Positions 1 to 12,350 of a DNA stretch of 64,000 nucleotides are shown here, in pieces. The position numbers were made by a program, and so were the translations under genes. The stretch comes from Pterobdella sp. o SKG-2022 (Eukaryota; Annelida; Clitellata; Hirudinida; Piscicolidae), in contig OZ038321.1 of NCBI GenBank assembly GCA_964035795.1, forward strand, positions 14,067,971-14,131,970, in the 5' to 3' direction. Numbering within the stretch: the first letter of the stretch is position 1; each line of letters starts with the position of its first letter. Under the pieces are notes generated by a model. It was not told where the DNA came from, searched no databases, and saw only the letters and a program-made list of their open reading frames with translations.

Positions 1-429
1 AAACTTTGAACGATTAATTCTTTTTTTGGCTAGAATTACGGGTTTTTTTTTCTATTTTATATTTATGCAATAAATCAAAAATATTGAGTTATATTTTGGT
101 AGATTTTTCATCATTAAGCAAGCAATATTTGTAGGGAAATAGCTTATAGTGAATTAATATATTTTAGACTAGAAAAATTTAATTAGGTCAAATTAATATA
201 ATTTAATTTATGATGAATTAATCTAGAGAATTTTCACTAAGATTTTCTAATAATAAAAAGATTCCTTCTAGACAAGTACGTCGAAGAATCTTTCATCTTA
301 AACTGAAAAAGACTGAAGCATTTTAAAAAACAGAATTGCAAGGAAATAGAGAGAGGCAACGGAAAACCACCTCTGAAAACAAAAACAAACTCAATGATGC
401 CAAGTCAGATAAAGAAAATAGGGTCTCTG
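1..429. other. non-coding AT-rich sequence
   Basis: No open frame or motif that I recognise. The region is A/T-rich with homopolymer runs. The last ~70 bases lead into the retrotransposon remnant that follows. Confidence 0.5.
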
Positions 430-1160
430 CAAAACCTGCATGAAGGGGAGCTGAAAATAGCTACATGGAATATCCAAAAAAAATAGAAAATTGAAAAAAA
501 ATGATTATTTTTTTTTAAATTTGCTAAAAAAAATCTCAATTTAAAGCAACCAATCAAACCACAACAAAAAATTAATCTTCAATAATTGTTTTTTCAAAAT
601 TTGCGAAAAAAATCGAAAATTTTAGCAACCAATCAGAAGACAGAGAAATATTAACCTTCGTATCGTTACTCTCTCATGAAACAGACCTACATACCGACTG
701 CAGGCACTTCGCGATCACTCAAAAAGTATTGAATAGCTTTAGGCTAGTTTATGAACCAATCATAGAGCTCCAAAAAAATTGCGAAAGTACTGAAATAATC
801 ATTTTTAGAAGTTTCATTAAAAAAAATAATATTTATCAACTAACAAAGCTTTTTGCACAACCCGTGAATATTTAAACATTATGATACATGAATATTTTCA
901 AGAAAAAAAAACTAACATACAAGAAAAGATTGGAAGCTATGGAAATTTGGGTCTAGAGGAAAAGAGAAAGTGAAGTGGACCGACAAGCTGACCAATGAAG
1001 AAGTCTTAAGCCGGTTTAATGAAAGCAGAGGATTTATGGCACAAAAAAAGAAAATCCAGATGGATAGGCCATGATCTGCATCACGAAAATTTGCTGAAAA
1101 TCGCCTTAGAAGGACGGATGAAAGAAAACGAACGCAAAGATTATTCATTTAGGCGAAAAA
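430..1160 (+). mobile_element. decayed RTE-like non-LTR retrotransposon fragments
   Basis: Two translated pieces resemble the ends of an endonuclease/reverse-transcriptase polyprotein. Near 450-476 the frame reads LKIATWNIQ, the usual start of an APE-type endonuclease. From about 905 to 1160, with stops and frame breaks, it reads KRLEAMEIWV, then KVKWTDKLTNEEVLSRF, then an Arg/Lys-rich tail, as in the C-terminus of RTE/BovB-type polymerases. The catalytic RT core between them is absent or unrecognisable, so this is a dead, internally deleted copy. Family assignment is from memory of the conserved pattern and may be off at clade level. Confidence 0.55.
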
Positions 1161-4100
1161 CTATCTAATTGGTCGCAAAGATTATTGTATAAGTGGTAAA
1201 ACCCTATAATAACCTTGTGGTGTTATTAAATGTTTTCAAGTTACCTTATCGGTTCAAGTGGGAATTTCCTTTCTTCATCATGTATTCAAAATCAAAATGA
1301 ACATTGCATTAATCGATAATTCAATCGTTCAACTTTGCAAAACACACTCCATCCACAACTGTTCTGTAACTTTTTTTGCAAAATTTTTCAATAAATATAA
1401 GAAAATTATACAAAACAACATACCTCTCAATAAAGTCATTGTTTAATAGAAGCTACACTTCATGAGACTGCATGCTGGAACACCTGGACCCTTATTAGCA
1501 AGGCCTGTGTCATCTTGAATTGTCACCTGAGCTTAAAGGCTCTTATGCAAAATAACACAGATCCCATTGATTTTTTATTGGTGGGACAAAATCAGTGCAA
1601 TGAAAATGTATTAAAAATGAGTAGAAAACTCGATAATAAAATTGAAACGATAAATATAGAAAATTATGTCTATGCAAAAATTAATACATATTTATATGAA
1701 ATTTGACCCAGAGAGTTTCAAAATCCCTATTTGAAAACAAACAAAAATCGAATGCAAAGCGATGTGCTTCGACGGTAGTCCTATTTCAGAAAGGCGTCCC
1801 TAAGCTTTCAAATACCCACTGGAGACATGATTTGGTGTTAAGGTAACCTTATTTGGCACTAATGTAATTTCGTTTATCGAAACTTTCGATAACAAAACAA
1901 GTCTAATGACGTTGAAACATACGTTAAATTGCAAAGAAATAGATAAAAATGAACTGAAATTATGTGAAAAACAAAATTATAAGTTAAGTGAAGTAAACAC
2001 GCTAAGCCATTATAGCATAAAATAATTATTAATATATGACTATGAATGATTTAGATGGAGAAAACTGCTATCTACTTTTCTTATGCATGAAAGGATTTTA
2101 AAAAAATAATGATAAACGGTTTTTCAAACAAAAAAAATAAGAATTTTCATGCCATAACAAATCAGACACTAAGAAGACTTGATTCTCTGTCATATGAATA
2201 GTGAAAACAGAAAAATCAAGACTAGACTTTTGAGACACCTAGGATCAAATAAAACAGAGAATAATATTATTTTAATACATTGATCTTTCATGAAATGTAG
2301 TATGTGTAAAAGATAATCTTAACAAAAAGCTTAGATAATTTCTTTTTAATGAAACAAGTTCGAGAAATTTGGGACTTCAGAATAGGCATGTTTCAACTTA
2401 AAAACACTTCAAAGTTTATCGTTCCACCAAAGTAAATCACATTATCAAGTATACAATCATTTTATAAACCTCACTTGATAACGGGAGTTCTTCACAAAAT
2501 TTAATAAGCTATTAACTTTAGGGAAAAAACAAACTTAAAATATTTAACTTAATACACTAAGCTTTTCGTAAGACAAATTCACATTATAAAGGGATCAAAT
2601 GTATTAAGTTGATAAATACTTTTTGTTGGTTTCCTTCAATATTTGGTTTAGACTATTCTATAAGAATCAATATGAAAAATATTTTTCCATGTTAACAATT
2701 TAAATTAGGCTTGAAGAATTCTTTTACTATGCTTCAGTTCTTTGAAGGGATTGTTAGTGTTTAATTACCACACAGTTTAAATTAAGAATTTATTGTTTCT
2801 ATTAACATGCAGACGCGTAAGGGGATGTAATCTTGGTGGGCTTAAAAGAAAATTTTCAAATGAAATGTAGATTCCTTTGGTATAAACTTCTATGAATTTG
2901 ATAAGAAGCTTATTTAGAATATACTTTTTACAATTAAAAAAAATCATCACTTTTTTTTTCTTTTTGATTGAAATTAATTTTTCAAATAAATTATCAAGTT
3001 TTAAAGAAAAGCCCTAATAATATTCTTTTAAGGCATCGAAAAAATGGTTAAAACGCATGGTATTCTTCAGTTTATTTCAAATAAACTGAAATCGTTTAAG
3101 AAACAATGGTTAAGCTAAAAAAAAAATTATTCAAGATTTCTGAAACATCGAATAAGTTATACCGGTTCAAACTTTTCTGTCTCATTTTATTGACACTAGA
3201 CACACGAGCAACAAGACGTGTGAGAATTGGACGAGTTTCGGCTATTTCACAATTAGATATAAATGAAAACGTTCAGACTAATTAGATAACATTTTAGAAT
3301 AATTTAAGCTCAAAGGTGCCTAGAAAACAAACAATTTTAAAAAGCTTTTTTGTGGATTAGCCTGGTACAAATAAAATAATCATATTTGCTTGAAGTATCA
3401 GCTTGCAACAATAAGATGAAACCAAGCTCGATAGTATACAAGTTTATAAATGCACCAAGCCCTCCGATTCACTATGCGATCATTAGGTGTAGAAGGACAA
3501 ACACTCTCCATGTCTATATGATGAACATAATCGATTATAAAAATGTGTATTATGAAGGTTTCAAAATTTTTAGCTGAAGCAGATAGATGAATGCATAGTA
3601 ATTCAAAAAATTGTGCATTAATGCATTGTAATTATGAATTGTATTTGAAAGTATTTGAAAATTTTTAAATATGAGTTTATATTAGTTTTATTCCATGGTT
3701 TATGTTAAGTACTAAGAATAAATTGTATAAACGAAATTCTCATATTCATCGTGTGACATCTGTTTCTAAGTTTCTCGCTTTATGATATTTTTTTCAACTT
3801 ATACTTTACTCACATTTTCTATTTAATTGAAACATTGATAAAGTTCTGGGCGTTCCAGACTTCAAGTTTCTATTTTTATACCCTTTGAATCATTAACAGA
3901 CCATATTAGCTATAAGAAAGGTTTCGAAATCAAAAAAAATAAACAGACGAGATTTTTTTTGATTATTTGTTAAAAAGTCATATTTAAAGACGTCATTTTG
4001 AACACTACAGCGTGAGGAGGTCTGTTTAGACTTATCAGTGGAAAGATTATTGGTGAAATTTCAATGAACAGATCTCTATTCAAAGAAGCAATTTAAAACA

Positions 4101-5113
4101 TCGATATACGAGCATTAAAAATTGTTGTCATATTTTTAATAAATTGAAAACATTTTCCTAAATTCTTTTTCAAAAGTTTAGGAAATTTTTGTTTTTAGTC
4201 AAATGATGAATTCCATAAAAATAGTGGATGAAAGTGTTAAAAATTTATAAAATATTAGAAGTCAAAAAAACTTATAAAGACCTTGCGGTAAATTATACCA
4301 AAATATTCATTCTAAGCATCATGAAATTCAAAAGATATTATTTTTAATTTATCTAAAATGTGTAGCATAGTCATTATAAATGGTAAATTTAAAACTGGGA
4401 CAAGTGCATGTAATGAGAGTCGAAAGTGAGACTTTTAAGTTTAAATTCACGAGTATGTCATATTTAGTTTAGTTTATGATTTTTTTTTGTTTTTTGAGCG
4501 TTTACTCACTCGTGAAAATGTCATGCTTGGATAAAACTTCAAATTTTTTTAAAAAATTCCAGCAGTCTTTTGTGTGTTGAAGATTTGATTGGAAGAAAAA
4601 CTTATTAATGTTTATTTCCATCAATTTTTGCCAAAAAATATTCACTTAAGAAAGTTCTCATTTTGTAATTCCATCATTAGATGAAGCTAAATATTTATAA
4701 TTTTTGATAAAAAATAAATACTATAGTTACAACAAATTTCTAATAGAAAGCTTGTTTCTCACGCTTATAATACTTGCAACTGACCTAATTATGGAACAAA
4801 TTTTATGTTATAAATGATTTAAAAAATTTAACTAAAGATCCTAACGCTTTACTGTACCAAGATATCAGCTGAGACAATAACAAATAATGAGATTGCTCTT
4901 GTTGCAGGCATCCCAAAGAAGTCGCTCAATAGGTCGTATTTTGGCAACCAGCCTAAGATAAAGAAGCAGAAAAAGACGGAAAATGAAACATGTGGATGTT
5001 TTATTAGAGACCCGGTAACAAAAGATATACAAACTACTGAAAACCATTAAGGATTGAGAAAGCTGAAAAAAGTTGACGCAGTTAGCAAATGAGCTCAAAG
5101 ATGAAGATTGCCT
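1161..5113. other. gene-poor AT-rich intergenic region
   Basis: Only short open frames without recognisable domains. At 4907-5050 a good splice acceptor (tcttgttgcag) is followed by ~47 open codons ending in TAA. This could be an orphan terminal exon on the + strand, but no partner exon is visible and the N gap follows directly, so I do not call it a gene. Confidence 0.5.
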
Positions 5114-5313
5114 NNNNNNNNNNNNNNNNNNNNNNNNNNNNNNNNNNNNNNNNNNNNNNNNNNNNNNNNNNNNNNNNNNNNNNNNNNNNNNNNNNNNNNN
5201 NNNNNNNNNNNNNNNNNNNNNNNNNNNNNNNNNNNNNNNNNNNNNNNNNNNNNNNNNNNNNNNNNNNNNNNNNNNNNNNNNNNNNNNNNNNNNNNNNNNN
5301 NNNNNNNNNNNNN
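5114..5313. other. assembly gap, 200 N
   Basis: Exactly 200 unknown bases, the look of a placeholder scaffold gap rather than a measured one. Open frames running through it are artefacts. Confidence 0.98.
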
Positions 5314-6376
5314 AAGTAATAGGCTATGGTATCAACTGATAAAGAAAATAACTATTTTATACATAACAAGTTAATACAATATTCTATAATGCCCTTCACA
5401 ACTGACTGTAGGATTTTTTTTCTTATTTCCTAGTTCACTACTTTATCCCTGTTCATCACACGGTCATTTATTAAATGATCCTGATTACTAAACGATCTAT
5501 TTAACTCTTACACCTTTTGTCTTACTTCTGATTGTCTATCATAGAATAGTGTTAATAAGAATGAACTTATTGATTGCAAAGTTAACGCATATACTTTATA
5601 TTATTATTAAATATTTCAAATTTTGTTTCTAATTATATTTTTTCACTTTTAAAAATGTATACAACTGCCATTTATAAAATCCTTAATGTTCTCTTCATTT
5701 CTTTTGCACTTTTTATCTTACATGTTTGTTTTTTTTCACTCTATTATTTATTTAATATAATTTTTCACACGGAATAGTGTCATGTGAAACCTATCAATTG
5801 GCACAACCGAAACCCCAATTAGTGGCGACCTGATAGTCGACTTACTTGCTGGCACCACCCTCCACAAGTATGCATTTCTTGGTGTGTCTTTTTGCCCTAG
5901 TCTTAGTGTCTATAAATATTTTTTGGTAGACTTTGTATGAGTTTATGTTAAATGCTTAGTTTTTTTTCGCTAGATTCAGCGTTATTTTATTGAAATTAGG
6001 CTCATTTAAGAAACTGCAAGCATGAAAGTTTTGAGCCTCAAAATTGACTCGAAAATCCAATAATACAAGAAATTTAAATACATCGTTTATTCAACAAATA
6101 TTTCAGTTTAAATAATTTGGTGCAGTAAAAAGGAAGATCTTGCGATGAAAAATTATTATTAACGAAAAAAGAACTGAAAAATCTAAAGATATTATGCAAT
6201 TTTGTCAAAAACCATTTGATCACAATCAAAATTATCAAATTGTTTACCAAGTAAATACAGAAAGTACTTGAAATTATTGGCCAATTAAAACTCATAAACT
6301 GAAATACTGATAATCGACACGATTTCTAATTTCAACAATCAAAGATAATCATCACAGTGAGCAAGTTGACACTTCT
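5314..6376. other. intergenic, one GC-richer island
   Basis: Mostly AT-rich with no coding signal. Positions ~5775-5900 are clearly less AT-rich than their surroundings and contain the partly palindromic segment caattggcac...ccccaatt. It may be a relic repeat. I cannot assign it. Confidence 0.35.
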
Positions 6377-8083
6377 TCATAACACAACGGTAGATTGGCC
6401 ACATACAATAGTCTCATTACCCGCCACTATCCACATCTTTACCAGGTATGTACCCTGAATTGAATAGTTTGAAATATTCCTCAACGTTTGTAGCCATTAA
6501 TGATATTGTATGAAATACAATAAAGATTGTGATAAAAATTTTAGAAAAAAGGTATTTAAAAAAAAATGTAAGTGAAAAAATTATTTTTAATTTTTCATTA
6601 TATTCTTTGTAATTGAGTAGTCTTTCGTTTATGGCTTGAACATATGTGTATATAGAAGATTACAAAACGATGTAGAACATGCAAGCGACTGCTTCACTAT
6701 AACCCATACAACTTACTTTAAGATATAGTTCACTCGTTGAAAGTTTATCATAGTTTATATACAGTATGTGATGTGTGTAAGATAGTTTTGTTTACTTGCT
6801 TCAATTTAATCGTTTTTATTTGGTATCAAAAGTTCAAAATCAAATGAATTTATTCAAAGACAGCAACTTTTCAACATCAAATTGAATATCTTGTTAATAA
6901 TTCCCAGCTGTTTTGGATTCAGTATCATGATGTTGTAATTGCATTGAATTAAAAATTATCTCAATAATTGCATGCATAACTATTGATTTGGACCTATTTT
7001 TAATGATTACATGTTTTGATTTTTTTAATAATTGTTCCTTATTGAGTACGCAATTTATCTGGAGTTTCAGTATACAGATGCTAAAAGATCTTTTTTTTCT
7101 AAAGGCATCATCACTCAAGAGTGTCAAATATCATATATTTGAAATTTTAAATAGTTTTATATTGAAATTGAGTGAAATTTGTCACAAACCTTAGGTGTCC
7201 AAACAGGAATTTTCTTTTCTTTAACATAATGATTTGTTCCTACTTTAATTGGGCAATCAACTTTGAGCATATCACTTGGCGGTTCGTCTTTGTCTCTGCA
7301 AAGGTTCCATTGTTTAGTTCTGAGTCGGAAATTGTTGAAGTCAGTTGTGGCATGCACGACTCCATCTGATATCTCGTGGTCTGGGAAAGAAGTTTTCAAT
7401 AAAATCTATTTGCTATTTAATTTTTTTAAAAGTTTAAGCAATCGTTCGTTATTTCTTACCAACGGTTATATTGAAAATAGATTCCGTATATAATCTTCCT
7501 GTTTCGGGATGAGCCATTAGTACAATTTTTCCGATGAGCTGCTTATCAGGATTGTCTTCAAAAGTGAATATTTTCATAACTATATTTAAATCTGATGAAA
7601 ATTTTTAATCAAGCACAATTTGTGCAACTAGACAGTATGCTTCGCTTTGAATAAATATAATTTTAAAATCTCATTCGTGTTGAGATCTAAAATTTCAATG
7701 AACTAAAAAAATCAATAATTAAATTAATTTTCTCTATCAGGCTAGTATGAAATATGAAAATGCTCACCACACGAATCATAAATGTCTCCGATCTCAGTCA
7801 AGCCTTTCTCTTCGATCCAATCGCCCCATTTTTGAAACGCATCTTTTTCTTTTACTTCACTAAAAATAGGTTCTTTCTTTTTATTGGCATTATTCAAGGC
7901 TTTGTTTGAAGCTAAAATATCTTTAACGGGTCCTTTTTTGAAGTGGAAGTAGTATACTCCCAGGAAGACACATAGTATAATGAGAAGGACCAGAATGAGA
8001 TTGATGTATCTCAACCTGATGGGCAAGGTGCATGGTTTTTTCACTTTAACATTTGGTTCTTCGATGTTTTTTGGGTTTTGCAT
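6377..8083 (-). CDS. type II membrane protein with extracellular ML (MD-2/NPC2/GM2A-like) lipid-recognition domain
   Basis: Four exons on the minus strand: 8083-7768, 7591-7460, 7380-7190 and 6454-6377, giving 238 residues; all introns are GT-AG and all phases agree. Residues 1-26 form a basic cytoplasmic N-terminus and ~27-46 a single strongly hydrophobic segment. There is no cleavable signal, so type II topology is inferred. After a ~55-residue stalk, an ML-like fold runs from C105 to the C-terminus: start SCD, an exon-2 strand region with FEDNPD, then C177 and C192 around a DCPIKVG motif, the IPVWTPK turn, and a last strand pair GTYLVKMW...IVC ending TVVL. ML proteins bind lipids such as sterols, gangliosides or LPS, and family members are normally soluble; anchoring is unusual. 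Only four Cys lie in the domain, against six to eight in NPC2/GM2A. Ligand unknown. The ML assignment is by pattern, not by search. Confidence 0.82.
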
Positions 8084-11000
8084 TTTTTTATGTTTTTGAT
8101 TGTTTCACTATTAAAATCCTTGTGCAAATTGATCAAAGCTTCCGATTTTCTTCAAAATTCTTTATCCAATAAATGTAATGAAGAGTTTTAGAATGCCATG
8201 CAAGTGGTAGAAATAGATCTCAAAATGTTTATAAATTCATATGATTTAAAGTTTATCAAAGGTCGTGTTATATTTAGTGATAAAAATCCTATTAAAATAT
8301 AACGTGACTTTAGGCCAATCTTATAAAGGATCAAGGAATATATATGTGTTTGTGTGCTTGTGTAGTTAAGTAAATACTCATAGCTATTTGTACATTTGAG
8401 GTGTTATAATCATTGAAAAATTAAGACAAGAATAAAAAACTGTTGTGTTGAGTTTTAATTCTAGTGAGCAATTCATATTTGGAAAGTTGTTGCGATAAAT
8501 TTAAATATTTTAAAGAACTTGTGAGTTAAAGGCTTTTCACATTCCAAAGTACATATAGTTCTCAAGTTAGAACTAAAATTTTAATTTTTAAAGCACACAA
8601 ATGTACTTTTTGAGTTGTATTTCGTATTTTTGAATTAAGCTTGAAAAATTAAGAATTTATTTAAAATTATATATTGTGTTTCATTAATATTATAAAGAAA
8701 ATATTCAAAAAATTAACCGATAACCTTTTATATTTTATAAAATGAATATTAGAGTTATTTTTAATTCAAATATTAACCTATTATTGAATAATTCTTTTAT
8801 TAGTTTAGTCATATGCTTCATCTTGAGTTTGAAAGTTTTATTGAGAGTTACGTAGAATGGTTCTAAAAACTTTTTAGAGACATCGTATGTATTTTGTTGG
8901 AATATTTTTCAAAAAATTTACATTTTATATTTTCCAAAAAAAAAAATTGTTCAAAAAATTTAGTTTGTGAATTAAAAATAATAATATATGAATTCTTGAA
9001 CTTTATTTACATGAGTATTACTTAGTTTTCAGAACCAGCAATTCATGAAAAACGAACAAGTTCTGAACATAGGGATTAAATCTTCAGTAGTTATAAAACT
9101 TGATCTGTGTCTTTGTTTCTAACTATTGTTTAAACGCGAAGAATTCTATAGTTATACTCTAATTTTCACAATAATTTCTTAGTTTTTCTCCAAGCTTCTT
9201 AAAAACGTTTAATAATAATAACTTAATTAGTCAACTATAAGTCATATGATAAGATTAAACTCATTAGAAATTTATAGCTTAGTTTTCAATATTTTTATTA
9301 AACTTTTTCATAAAAACTCAAAGTTAAATTAGTTGAATAAAGCTTTATGTGTACATAACTGAATTTAATGAAACAACTTGTTAAGTAGAAACAACAAAAA
9401 GTCCAAATTTTCCTGTATGAACATTTCATACCTACTTGAATAGTGAAGTTAAAGTTATCACTTAGTTAATACATTTTCAAGCAAGATTTTTCCACGAGTA
9501 GTTATAATCATGAATCCTTAAAAATCATGAACTGTTTTATTCTAGTGCAAGTTTTGGACTTTTTAATGAGTTTTCTTATATTTCTTTATAATGAATCCTT
9601 TAACAAATTAGAAACTAACTGTTGTCATAACTTATATTGACTTTTCACTTATACATAATTACACAAACAAAAGCTTGAAGGATTATATAATTCTAAAAGT
9701 CATACGAATGTGATTGGGCTAGGGTAATCAAAGGCTAATAAGCTTATGACAGTAATTGAGGTCATTTAAAAAACTCTATTGATATAAGATTGAATTTTTT
9801 TAATAGATTATTTTCAAATAATTTTCATTGAACTTAATTGAAAGTTTCGTCGGTGCATATCAATACAAAATTAAATTAGAATAGATTTATTGCAGCTATA
9901 AATTTTATACTCTAGTAAAACTTTATTGATTAGGCTATAATTTGAAAATAAAATTGAAAATTTTTCGAAATCTCAAGTACGATAAGAATTTTGTACAAGC
10001 GATTAGACCAACTATCCTAATATTTTTTGATAAGAATTTTAAAACACGTTTGATTGTTAGTTTCAAGTGATATCGAAAAACAAAAGTTTGAAAGTTTTAT
10101 TTAGTTAAGGAACATTTGAGTTCACATTAGTTTTTCACTCACTAGTCTAATTTTTAAACCACTGTTTCAATTAAATCGGAATAAGTTTTGGCGTGAATAA
10201 TAATGATAAGAGATAAATGATTATAAAACTGCATGAAGGACCAAATAGAAACTCAAATTACCTATGTATCTTTTACGATGTTTAGAACATATAAAAATCA
10301 TTTAATTGAACTAAAAACAAGCTTTTAATCAATAATATTGGAATAAGTAATGAATTTTATAATAGAAAAAGTTGTGATAAGTATATACCTCCATAAGAGG
10401 TAGACGAACAAATATTTAGAATCATCATTCACTTGGTGTACAATGTAAAAGTAAGAAATAACTAGTTTGAGGGAAAAACCACAATTTGAAAATGGCTGAT
10501 ATTACGATTATAGGAAATAAAAAAAAAGAATTTTTATTAGAAATTTGTTCATGTGAACATTAATTGGGATAGTATTATTAATTATTATTAATTAATTATT
10601 AGCTTCAAGTATTTTTTGTGTATCGATTAGTCCTCCACGAAATACAAAATCAATATCTGTATAAGATCATTTGTGAAACTAACTTACGTTATTAAGCAGA
10701 AAGGTTTTCAAAATTTGGATGTGTTGGCGCCCATACTATCCACGTTTTTGAAGTTTGAAGAAACGAAGATTTCCACGCACATACATTATTTATTGTTATC
10801 AGTGTTTGAGTTAACATTTGAGAAATGTATCTTAAAAACTAGATAAAAAACAATGCAATGATTTGCGTTGAATTTGAATTTAAGTCATAATCAAGAAATT
10901 TAGCTTCATCACGTGAACAATGCCAAGTTGACGCTAAAGTCTTTGGAACCTCTTCTCAATGTCCTTCTCTGAACTAATTTCAAAACTTAAAAGAATTTTT

Positions 11001-11709
11001 TCTTTCTGTTTCTTAGTTTGCGATGGATAAATTAGTATGAATCACAGATGCTTAGGCTAAAAGGCTCTTAATAAGCTTCTCACTATTCGACTTGCAATTA
11101 ATACAACATGATTCAAACGTTCAGTTTCTTGATCCATAGTTTGCTTATGAGTAACAAACTTTTTATCTTAAAAAAAATTTTAAATATAATAAACAAGACA
11201 TGAAAAATATCTTTATATATACTGAATCATTTATTATGATCGTGACAATTATCATTCTACAGCCATTCAAAAAAGTTTTTTAATCTGAAATTTTAAATAC
11301 GTTCATTAAAACTTTAACGATATTCATAAATTTTGATAGTTCAGCCTTTATCATCAAATTTTACCTGACATTATAACTGGCATATTTGAAATGTTGATTA
11401 ATTGCTATTTGAAATTTAACCAATAATCATATATGAATGAATACATATTTAAGCTTAAAAATAAAGGTTTTGTACGAAACGCTTTAAGCACAGAAATTCA
11501 TAGTCAAAGAAACAGTCTGTGTGAAGAACCATTATCAATTCAAACTATATGGGTTACACTAGGAAGTAAGAGCTTACACAACTCCGTAAAATTTTTTTTA
11601 AACATCTCTGTTTAAGCAAGTTTTTTCCAACATCTCAATTCGATTTTATTTTTTCATTCGATCATACTTTATCTAAAAAATAAATTCAGCCTTTAAAATA
11701 GTTTCGCAT
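8084..11709. other. gene desert, AT-rich
   Basis: Upstream of the ML-domain gene. Its promoter presumably lies just above 8083 but no clear TATA or initiator stands out in this composition. No coding exon recognised. A short (ATT)n-like stretch occurs near 10570-10605. Confidence 0.5.
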
Positions 11710-12350
11710 TGATCAGATGAGTTTTCCGGGTCCATTGACAATCCCTCTCTCTTTGCAAACCTTCCATTGCCTCGTGAAATGTATTAGGAGAAAATTTTCA
11801 GTTTTTGACATGTGGTTGATTTAATTATATTTGGACCTACTTTTGCTTTATCCGTGATGAGGTTCCCACAACACCAGACTGCCTCTAGTTTCTTACTTCA
11901 AAACACTTATCTCAAGTGTTTTGAAAATCTAAATTTATTTTGTATGATCTTTTTTAATAACATGGAATATTCTTTATACCACTCTTTTATGAAAAGATTT
12001 TTTACATGATTTGCTTGAAACATCTTTCAGAATTCAGATGTAGGTCCCATCAAGCTACTTTTCGTCAAGGTCTAGCTATTTGTTCCATATAACAGCTCTG
12101 GTAACATGTTTAAAACTTTTTTCAAGTTTTTCCTTAAAAGCTTATCAAAGCTTTTTATGTTATTTAAAATAATGCAAACATTTCCGTTCCTGATTTTCAT
12201 GCCATCATCAGCTTATTAGGTATACTTTCCTCTATAATACTCTTGCGAGTGATTTCATGACACTTATTTAATTGAAACTGATATATTCCATCTTCTCCTC
12301 ATAGACATGAAGGCCTATACTGGATGTTGCCTTATCGAGGATTTGGGTAG
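11710..12350 (-). mobile_element. decayed RTE-like reverse transcriptase, C-terminal part
   Basis: Reading the minus strand from ~12350 downward, with several stops and frame shifts, gives GLHVYEEKMEYISFN (the 'GL.IN..KTKYM.F' block of RTE-type RTs), then a broken LLYGTNS/TLTK block, then QLDGTY, and finally a degenerate tail around 11710-11880. This order matches the palm-to-C-terminus part of an RTE-like polyprotein. No intact frame remains. It may belong to the same family as the 430-1160 remnant. Confidence 0.5.

Noticed and set aside
4907..5050. Potential terminal coding exon after a strong acceptor on the + strand
   Set aside because: About 47 open codons with no domain, no upstream partner exon, and adjacent to an assembly gap.
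5073..5374. Three open frames across the N run
   Set aside because: They exist only because N codons contain no stops.
5775..5930. Possible spliced-leader RNA gene on the minus strand (gcaagtaagtcg donor-like element)
   Set aside because: No Sm site at the expected distance and no defined 5' leader; the similarity is limited to a common donor-like string.
11712..11812. Apparent second copy of ML-domain exon 3 (QW..C similarity)
   Set aside because: The flanking sequence up to 12350 reads as a decayed RTE-like RT (GLHVYEEKMEYISF, QLDGTY). The piece fits the polymerase tail better and no other ML exons are nearby.
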